DNA from: Pseudomonadota bacterium
GTDB lineage: Bacteria > Pseudomonadota > Alphaproteobacteria > RF32 > CAG-239
DNA: 12,833 nt
Direction: 5' to 3'
Assembly (NCBI GenBank): GCA_021617435.1
Contig: JAJWCP010000030.1
Coordinates: 1 to 12,833, forward strand
The notes below the pieces were generated by a model. That model had not been told where the DNA came from and searched no databases. It saw only the letters and a program-made list of their open reading frames with translations. Position 1 is the stretch's first letter; each line of letters opens with the position of its first letter. This document shows, one piece after another, positions 7,587 to 12,833 of this stretch. The translations under genes were made by a program, and so were the position numbers.

Positions 7587-8720
7587 TTATTTGCCTTGAT
7601 TTTTACCGTATTTTTCGGCTAAAGCCTTTTGCATATATTGCGGAACACGCAATTTGCCTTTGGAATCTTTGGCTTTGTCAAGACCTTTTTCTTTGGTAAC
7701 AACTCGTTCATTACCTTTGCTGTCTTTGGTGGTATAAGCGCCGGTGATACCTAAGCGGGCGGCCATAATTTTTTCACGGTCGGCGGCTTTTTGCTTGTGA
7801 GCGGCAATTTGCTCAGACGTTAATAAATCTTTGACGCCGGCAAGCTGTTCTTTACGAATTTCGCGGCGCTCTTTCATAATGTTTTTTTGCTCTTCGGGAG
7901 TTTTGCCTTCCGCCGCGTCATTTTCTTTTAAGCGTTTTTTAAGTTCGGAAATTTTTTGCTGCGCTTCTTGCTGTTTGGCGTCAAGTTTTTGCTTGGCAAC
8001 ATAATCGCCCAAAGCTTTTTGAACGCTGTCCGGCAATTCATTAATATATTCGGCGTGTATATCAATTTTAGGCGGGTTAGTCATGGCAAGCTTGTCACCG
8101 TTGCCGTAAGTGCCTTGTTCCATTAAACAAGCGGCGAGTAACATGGCTTTTTGCTTATCATCAAGCGATTGCCCGAATGTAATGCTCATGTTGTTATTTA
8201 AGGCGTCTTTTACCAAGCCTTGATACATAACAAGGTGCGAATCTTTGCTGACTTGCGCGTTGGTCGGCGAGCTGTATTTAATTTCGCCATGGTCGTTATC
8301 TTTGGTTAGAGCGCATACAAAGCTTTTGGAAGCAATATCTTTTTCAGCATCGTTTTCAAAAACGTTTGCGGCTTTTTCAGCGTATTCTTTCCAGAATTTG
8401 CGCTTTTCTTCAATCCATTGCAAGTCATCGCTCGGAGTTTCAGCGGTTTGCGGCTCGCTGCTGACGGTTAAATCTTTACGCTCAGACGCTTTAGGAGCAA
8501 CGCCGTTGTTTGAGGCGTTGCCGGTGTTTTGAGCTTCAGTCGGTTTAACTTCCGGCGCTTTGGTTTTTGCGTCTTTAAGTTTACGGTCAATTTCAGCTTT
8601 CTTAGCTTCATAATCGGCTTGGGTTTTAATGCTCATGTATACAGAAATATCAGCGCCAGCCTCTTTTAATGAAGCAAGCTTTTTGTTAAATTCTTCTGTC
8701 CATTCGGTATTTTCAGCCAT
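7587..8720 (-). CDS. Hypothetical charged helical protein, 377 residues
   Basis: Not recognised. It is very hydrophilic, with no signal peptide or membrane helix, so probably cytoplasmic unless exported by a non-classical route. Regions visible: a helical Lys/Glu-rich N-terminus (1-55), a low-complexity Pro/Thr/Ala/Asn linker (about 56-100), and a more globular middle (about 101-245) with two Cys (136 and 198) and patterned hydrophobics (MSITFGQSLDDKQKAMLLAA, 178-197). A long coiled-coil-like segment follows (about 240-320, many Lys, Gln and Glu). The basic C-terminal tail has the motif KDSKG twice (332-336 and 351-355). The start is well supported by AAGGAG 8 nt upstream of the ATG. It has its own promoter (8768-8796) and terminator (7538-7569), so it is a single-gene unit. 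A structural, scaffold or secreted-effector role would be guesswork. Confidence 0.82.
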   Translation of the reverse strand: MAENTEWTEEFNKKLASLKEAGADISVYMSIKTQADYEAKKAEIDRKLKDAKTKAPEVKPTEAQNTGNASNNGVAPKASERKDLTVSSEPQTAETPSDDLQWIEEKRKFWKEYAEKAANVFENDAEKDIASKSFVCALTKDNDHGEIKYSSPTNAQVSKDSHLVMYQGLVKDALNNNMSITFGQSLDDKQKAMLLAACLMEQGTYGNGDKLAMTNPPKIDIHAEYINELPDSVQKALGDYVAKQKLDAKQQEAQQKISELKKRLKENDAAEGKTPEEQKNIMKERREIRKEQLAGVKDLLTSEQIAAHKQKAADREKIMAARLGITGAYTTKDSKGNERVVTKEKGLDKAKDSKGKLRVPQYMQKALAEKYGKNQGK

Positions 8721-8767
8721 GATATTAACTCCTTAATTGTAACGGATTATCTTTAATATATGAGCTT

Positions 8768-8796
8768 ATACTAGCACATATTTATTTTTTTGTCCA
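8768..8796 (-). promoter_or_regulatory. Promoter of the 377-residue gene
   Basis: On the minus strand TGGACA (8791-8796) and TAGTAT (8768-8773) are separated by 17 bp, with an extended TGTGC before the -10. The predicted start of transcription is near 8761, giving a leader of about 40 nt ending in an AAGGAG site. It lies just after the ileS terminator. Confidence 0.6.
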
Positions 8797-8813
8797 GTGT
8801 TTTTGTTAAAATA

Positions 8814-8842
8814 AAATCCGCCTTATTTTTTAAGGCGGATTT
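8814..8842 (-). terminator. ileS terminator
   Basis: A 12-bp perfect stem (8814-8825 with 8831-8842) has a 5-nt loop and is followed on the minus strand by TTTTATTTT. It starts 18 nt after the ileS stop. The nine-base stem core AAATCCGCC/GGCGGATTT is the same as in the terminator at 7538-7569. Confidence 0.85.
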
Positions 8843-8860
8843 CAGAGCTTTTGTTAAGCG

Positions 8861-11800
8861 TTATGCCACTTTAGCATCAAAGGTAATTGATTTTCCTTCA
8901 ATGTTATCGGTGGTGCCTGATGGGCAGGTTTCATCAATTTTAACCGCTAAAACCTGTTCGGCAATATAAGCCTTGTTTTCGTTTAAGGCTTGCGCCAATT
9001 CGCGGTCGGCTGTGTTCCAACAGAGCGCAATGCGGTCAGAGATGTTGAAATCTTTATCTTTGCGCAAAGTTTGCACCATGCGGACAAAGTCACGCGCCAT
9101 ACCCTCGCGCTTTAAGAGGTCGGTAACATTGGTGTCAAGGGTAACAACTGCCTTGTTATCGGCAAATGCGCGGCCGGCGACTCCCTGCTTCATGTCAAGG
9201 CGAACCTCAAACAAATCAGAGTTCAGGGTTTGACCGGCAATGCTTAAAGTCCCATCGTTATTTAAGCTCCAATTGCCTTGCTTATATGCAGCCATAACCG
9301 CGCCCATATCTTTGCCTAAAGTTTTACCCAACAGCGGAGTGTACAGATAAAGCTTTTTATCGGCATAAGTGGCAAGGTTGCTATCAAACTTAACTTCTTT
9401 TACGTTAAGCTCGTCTTTAACAATTTCTTGATACTCGGGCTTTAAGGTTGCGCCGACCAAAGTTAATGAGGCAAGCGGCAAGCGGTTGCGCAAGTTCTTT
9501 TCTTCACGGATAAACTTGCCGGCTGAACATAAATCTTGCAAAAAGTCCATTTCCGCCATTAGGGATTCATCAGATTTAATGTTGTCAAGGGTCGGAAAAT
9601 CAGTTAAATGAACAGATTCTTCGCCGGTTAAGTTTTTAAAGATGTATTCGGCAACAAACGGCATAAGCGGAGCCAAAATTTTGCTTAAGTTTAACAAAAC
9701 CGTGTATAAGGTGTCAAACGCTAAAGCATCGCCTTCCCAAAAACGATTGCGGGTGCGGCGAATATACCAGTTGTTCAAAACTTCCATGAACAAGGTTGCT
9801 TCATCGGTTGCCATAGAAATATTATAAGTTTCCATGCCCTGCATAACAGTGTTACGCAAGTGTTTGAGCTTTGATAAAATGTAATTGTCAATAGCTTCGG
9901 TTGAGGTGAAAATTTCTTTGGCTTTATATTCTTCGGCATTGGCGTATAAAGTAAAGAAGTAAAAGGCGTTCCAGAGCGGAATTAAAGCCGCGCGTGAAGC
10001 TTTTGCAATTTCTTTTCCTTCTTTGTCAACGGCTAAATTGCCGCCTTTTAATACCGGAGATGATACCAAAAACCAACGTAGAGCCTCTGAGCCGATGTTG
10101 TTTAAAACTTCATTCGGGTCAGGATAGTTCTTTAAGCGTTTGGACAGCTTTTGTCCGCCTTCTGCCATTAACAGACCGGTGCAGATGCAGTTTTTGAATG
10201 CCGGTTTATTATGAAGCGCGGTTGAAAGCACGGTTAAAGTATAAAACCAACCGCGGGTTTGGTCCATGGCTTCAACAATAAAGTCGGCCGGAAAATGATT
10301 TTCAAACCATTCTTTATTTTCAAACGGGTAATGAACCTGCGCATAAGGCATGGAGCCGGATTCAAACCAGCAGTCAAACACATCGCCGACGCGGCGCATC
10401 ATGGTTTTGCCGGACGGATCATCAGGGTTGGGGTAAACAACTTCATCAATATACGGCTTATGCAAGTTGGTAACATCAAATTCGGTTTTGGCTTTAATTT
10501 CGGCAATGGAACCGAAAACATCGGTGCGCGGAAAGGCCGGATTGTCAGATTTCCAAACCGGAATCGGGGTGCCCCAAAAGCGGTTGCGTGAAATTGACCA
10601 GTCGCGCGCGCCTTCAAGCCACTTGCCGAAGCGTCCGTCTTTAATGTGTTCCGGAACCCAGTTGATTTGCTGATTGTTTTTAACCATATCGCCGCGGAAA
10701 TCCGTAACTTTAACGAACCATGATGACATTGCTTTATAAATTAACGGAGTGTCGGTGCGCCAACAGAACGGGTAAGAGTGAGTATATTGTTCTTTTTTAA
10801 CGAGCAAGCCTTTTTCTTTTAAGAGCTGCATAATCGGCTCGTTGGTTTCAAACACCTGCTTGCCCTGATAGTCGGGAACTTCAGCGGTAAATTTACCGGC
10901 CTCGTCCACCGGACAAACAACCGGAAAATCTTCAGCGTAGGCGCGGCAGGCGTCAAAGTCGTCCTGACCAAATCCGGGGGCGATGTGAACAATGCCGGTA
11001 CCGTCTTCGGTTGAAACAAATTCGCCGCTTAATACCTTAAACGCGCCTTTGGCTTTAAGGTGCTTAAAGTACGGGAACATCGGCTCATAGCCTAAGCCGA
11101 CCAATTCGGAACCTTTAAGGGTGCCAACCTGAACGGCGTTCTCCAGCTGCTTTTTGTAACGGCCGAGCAGAGCTTGCGCCAAAATATATTTTTGACCGTT
11201 TTCTTCCATAACGGCGTAATCAATTTCTTTGCCGACCGCAAGCATTAAGTTTGAGGGCAGGGTCCACGGAGTGGTGGTCCAAACCAGCATTTTCATGCCG
11301 TTTTCAAGCGTGAACATAACAGTGATGGCATTGTCGGTTTTGTCTTGATAACCTTGGTTTACTTCAAAGTTTGAAAGCGGAGTTTCCGCTGCCCAAGAGT
11401 ATGGCAAAACGCGGTAATCTTCATAAACCAAACCTTTGTCATAAAGTTGTTTAAAGTTGTTGATAACGCTTTCCATAAACGGCAAGTCCATGGTTTTATA
11501 GTCATGGGCAAAGTCAACCCAACGGCCGATGCGTTTGAACATATCAACCCAAATGCCGGAATATTTAAGCACGTCGGAGCGGCAGAAGTCGTTAAATTTT
11601 TCAATGCCGTATTCTTCAATTTGTTTGCGTCCGGAAACACCTAATTGCTTTTCAGCCGACATTTCAGCCGGCAGGCCGTGGCAGTCCCACCCGAGGCGGC
11701 GCTCAACTTTTTTACCGTTCATGGTTTGAAAACGGGCAACCACGTCTTTAACATACGATACCATAATGTGCCCGTAGTGCGGAGTGCCGTTGGCAAACGG

Positions 11801-11947
11801 AGGTCCGTCATAAAATACAAATTCAGCGGCGCCATCGCGGTTATGTACCGATTTTTCAAAAGTTTTATCTTCTTCCCAAAATTTGAGAACTTCTTTTTCA
11901 AGCTCAACAAAGTCAGGCTTTGCCTTTACTTCAGCATAATGTTTCAT
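8861..11947 (-). CDS. ileS: Isoleucyl-tRNA synthetase, type 2 (eukaryote-like)
   Basis: Class I aminoacyl-tRNA synthetase that charges tRNA-Ile with isoleucine using ATP and hydrolyses mischarged Val-tRNA-Ile in its CP1 domain. Signatures seen: PPFANGTPHYGH with HYGH at 57-60, GWDCHGLP (85-92), the editing-domain stretch GTGIVHIAPGFGQDD starting at 316, and the KMSKS-loop variant KLSKR (600-604) followed by LKNYPDP. WYIRRTRNRFW lies in the anticodon-binding helical domain. HYGH, the KxSKRxKNYPDP form, the length of 1028 and the absence of the C-terminal CxxC zinc motif place it in the IleRS2 group rather than the classical bacterial IleRS1. IleRS2 enzymes are generally insensitive to mupirocin. 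The ribosome-binding site (AGGT about 9 nt upstream) is modest. The 5' leader (11948-12094) contains an apparent attenuator. Terminator at 8814-8842. Confidence 0.96.
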   Translation of the reverse strand: MKHYAEVKAKPDFVELEKEVLKFWEEDKTFEKSVHNRDGAAEFVFYDGPPFANGTPHYGHIMVSYVKDVVARFQTMNGKKVERRLGWDCHGLPAEMSAEKQLGVSGRKQIEEYGIEKFNDFCRSDVLKYSGIWVDMFKRIGRWVDFAHDYKTMDLPFMESVINNFKQLYDKGLVYEDYRVLPYSWAAETPLSNFEVNQGYQDKTDNAITVMFTLENGMKMLVWTTTPWTLPSNLMLAVGKEIDYAVMEENGQKYILAQALLGRYKKQLENAVQVGTLKGSELVGLGYEPMFPYFKHLKAKGAFKVLSGEFVSTEDGTGIVHIAPGFGQDDFDACRAYAEDFPVVCPVDEAGKFTAEVPDYQGKQVFETNEPIMQLLKEKGLLVKKEQYTHSYPFCWRTDTPLIYKAMSSWFVKVTDFRGDMVKNNQQINWVPEHIKDGRFGKWLEGARDWSISRNRFWGTPIPVWKSDNPAFPRTDVFGSIAEIKAKTEFDVTNLHKPYIDEVVYPNPDDPSGKTMMRRVGDVFDCWFESGSMPYAQVHYPFENKEWFENHFPADFIVEAMDQTRGWFYTLTVLSTALHNKPAFKNCICTGLLMAEGGQKLSKRLKNYPDPNEVLNNIGSEALRWFLVSSPVLKGGNLAVDKEGKEIAKASRAALIPLWNAFYFFTLYANAEEYKAKEIFTSTEAIDNYILSKLKHLRNTVMQGMETYNISMATDEATLFMEVLNNWYIRRTRNRFWEGDALAFDTLYTVLLNLSKILAPLMPFVAEYIFKNLTGEESVHLTDFPTLDNIKSDESLMAEMDFLQDLCSAGKFIREEKNLRNRLPLASLTLVGATLKPEYQEIVKDELNVKEVKFDSNLATYADKKLYLYTPLLGKTLGKDMGAVMAAYKQGNWSLNNDGTLSIAGQTLNSDLFEVRLDMKQGVAGRAFADNKAVVTLDTNVTDLLKREGMARDFVRMVQTLRKDKDFNISDRIALCWNTADRELAQALNENKAYIAEQVLAVKIDETCPSGTTDNIEGKSITFDAKVA

Positions 11948-12006
11948 TGTTTTTACCTATGATTATGTTTTTGAAATTGATTAAAATAAAAAATGTGAAT
12001 GTGTGC

Positions 12007-12038
12007 AAAAAAGTATCCCCCTAGGGGATAATGATACT
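12007..12038 (-). terminator. Attenuator hairpin in the ileS leader
   Basis: On the minus strand TATCCCC (12030-12024), loop TAG, GGGGATA (12020-12014), then C and six T residues (12012-12007): a strong intrinsic terminator 60 nt before the ileS ATG. An alternative outer pairing is AGTATC (12038-12033) with GATACT (12017-12012). The left arm is made of the last Ile codons of the leader ORF, and the loop is its TAG stop codon. A ribosome stalled at those codons would physically prevent hairpin formation. CCCCTAGGGG (12018-12027) is also a perfect DNA palindrome, so an operator is a less likely alternative. Confidence 0.8.
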
Positions 12039-12065
12039 ACCGGAATGTATGTATATGAACTTCAT
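12021..12065 (-). CDS. Isoleucine-rich leader peptide upstream of ileS
   Basis: A 14-codon ORF encoding MKFIYIHSGSIIIP, ending at TAG. Five of the 13 residues after Met are Ile, using all three Ile codons (ATA twice, ATC twice, ATT once). Three of them (12035-12027) are consecutive and lead straight into the terminator hairpin, whose loop is the stop codon. A weak purine-rich site (GAAAGAAG) lies 7 nt before the ATG. It starts about 30 nt after the predicted transcription start. The natural reading is a regulatory leader peptide that makes ileS transcription depend on the supply of Ile-tRNA-Ile, like pheM ahead of pheST. It lacks direct proof of translation. Confidence 0.7.
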   Translation of the reverse strand: MKFIYIHSGSIIIP

Positions 12066-12100
12066 TTTTGCACTTCTTTCAAAAATAACAAACTGCACAT

Positions 12101-12129
12101 AAGCTACAACAAGTTTTATTCAGCGTCAA
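12101..12129 (-). promoter_or_regulatory. Promoter of the ileS leader
   Basis: TTGACG (12129-12124), 17 bp, TAGCTT (12106-12101) on the minus strand. The -35 matches the consensus in five of six bases. The -10 has the TAGnnT form also seen at 1437-1442 and 8768-8773. Predicted transcription start is near 12094. The -35 begins right after the T run of the pilin terminator. Confidence 0.6.
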
Positions 12130-12130
12130 T

Positions 12131-12152
12131 AAAAAAGTTGGCAAATTTTGCC
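12131..12152 (-). terminator. Terminator of the pilin-like gene
   Basis: On the minus strand GGCAAAATTTGCC (12152-12140) can form a stem of up to five pairs with a 3-nt loop, followed by AAC and six T residues. It begins 4 nt after the stop codon. The stem is short, so efficiency is uncertain. Confidence 0.5.
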
Positions 12153-12156
12153 GGTT

Positions 12157-12833
12157 TTATTCCAGTGCATTAAAGTATATATAATAAAGTATGGTGCACC
12201 AATTTTCCGAGCTGCAAGAAGAACAAAAATCGTCCATTTCTTTTACGCCCATATTGCGCAGGCAAGTGCGTTTGCCGGTGCATCCTTTGTCACCGTAAAT
12301 AAATTTTGTATCAAAATTTGCGCTGGTATCATCTTTGCCGGAGCGAAGCTGAACAAAAGGTAAATCTCCGGCGTTTTCTTTGGCGGCGTTCAGCATATTG
12401 CGGCAAATTTTAATACTGCGTGAGGTGGCAGATGTGCCGGAACGCTCTATTTCATATTCAAGAAAGGATTCTGTATATTCGGGAATTTTATCGTTTTTAG
12501 GTGAATGGTAAAACGAAAAGTGCAGTTTGCTGTTAAAAATGTCGTAAATACGGTTGTTTTTAAAGGTCATACCGTCAGGGAGCAGGTTGGCTTTATAGAA
12601 AAAGCCATCGGAAATATGCGAGCCCTGATTGACAGTGCGGAGCAAATCAGGCTGCAGCTGAATTGCGGTGTTTAAGAGCATGTTAAAGCTTTCTGCCTGC
12701 TTGTTGAGCTTGTATTTGAACATAGCTTTGGAGTAACCTGCAATAGTGCCGACACTTAATACTCCGATAATGGCAAGAACGCCGAGCATTTCCACCATAG
12801 AACGTCCGGTATTCTCAATGCTGTCATATTCGG
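12157..12833 (-). CDS. Type IV pilin-like / pseudopilin protein, 5' end cut by window edge
   Basis: The N-terminus is open at the right edge. The reading frame continues upstream of the first visible ATG as EYDSIENTGRS, so the true start lies outside the window. A class III (prepilin) signal is visible: cleavage after Gly in NTG|RSMVE would place Glu at +5, the conserved pilin residue. It is followed by a hydrophobic helix (MLGVLAIIGVLSVGTIAGYS). Residue +1 would be Arg rather than the usual Phe or Met. About 224 residues are visible. The C-terminal third has clustered Cys (GCTGKRTC, FCSSCSSENWC) suited to disulfides in the exported globular head. Prepilin peptidase would process it in the inner membrane. 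Whether it is a pilus subunit, a minor pilin or a type II secretion pseudopilin cannot be told here. Confidence 0.8.
   Translation of the reverse strand, partial: EYDSIENTGRSMVEMLGVLAIIGVLSVGTIAGYSKAMFKYKLNKQAESFNMLLNTAIQLQPDLLRTVNQGSHISDGFFYKANLLPDGMTFKNNRIYDIFNSKLHFSFYHSPKNDKIPEYTESFLEYEIERSGTSATSRSIKICRNMLNAAKENAGDLPFVQLRSGKDDTSANFDTKFIYGDKGCTGKRTCLRNMGVKEMDDFCSSCSSENWCTILYYIYFNALE

Noticed and set aside
11980..12008. Possible second ileS promoter on the minus strand, TTGCAC-17-TTTAAT, downstream of the attenuator hairpin
   Set aside because: The -35 matches only in TTG and falls in the sequence right after the terminator T run, and the region is very AT-rich so such matches are cheap. 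If real it would bypass the attenuator, so transcription start mapping would settle it, but the upstream TTGACG promoter fits better.
12012..12038. Reading the CCCCTAGGGG palindrome as a repressor operator or as the pilin gene terminator
   Set aside because: The pilin gene already has a terminator 4 nt after its stop, and a promoter plus Ile-rich ORF lie between it and this hairpin. The T run on the minus strand and overlap with the leader stop codon fit attenuation better than an operator.

Overview
The window looks like chromosomal DNA from a low-to-moderate GC alphaproteobacterium, probably one of the uncultured host-associated (gut) lineages. This rests on three things: the mreBCD-mrdA-rodA gene order, a eukaryote-like (type 2) isoleucyl-tRNA synthetase, and a pilin-like protein with a GRSMVEMLG-type N-terminus that I associate with such genomes. 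The lineage is an inference; no rRNA is present. No mobile element, CRISPR array or tRNA gene was seen.

Layout. From 62 to 1327 (minus) lies a divergent anhydro-N-acetylmuramic acid kinase (anmK), a murein-recycling enzyme. A short intergenic region separates it from a small unrecognised gene of 119 codons (1490-1849, plus) with its own promoter and terminator. Next comes the rod-shape operon mreB-mreC-mreD-mrdA-rodA (2090-7517, plus). It is tightly packed: mreC and mreD abut, and mreD overlaps mrdA. It encodes the core elongasome: the actin-like filament, its membrane partners, the class B transpeptidase PBP2 and the SEDS glycosyltransferase RodA. A bidirectional terminator at 7541-7569 separates it from a convergent block of minus-strand genes.

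The minus-strand block, read right to left, holds a pilin-like gene cut by the right window edge, then ileS (IleRS), then an unrecognised, highly charged 377-residue protein. Each has its own terminator, and ileS and the 377-residue gene have candidate promoters.

The most interesting object is the 5' leader of ileS (12129 to 11948, minus). A TTGACG-17-TAGCTT promoter is followed by a 14-codon ORF, MKFIYIHSGSIIIP, with five isoleucine codons. Its stop codon lies in the loop of a strong hairpin followed by six T residues, upstream of the ileS start. This is the layout of a ribosome-mediated transcription attenuator sensing charged tRNA-Ile, analogous to pheM-pheST in enterobacteria. The pilin gene has its own terminator just upstream, so the second hairpin is not needed to end that transcript.

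Three candidate promoters in the window share a TAGnnT -10 element at 17-bp spacing. Two terminators share the same stem core (AAATCCGCC/GGCGGATTT).
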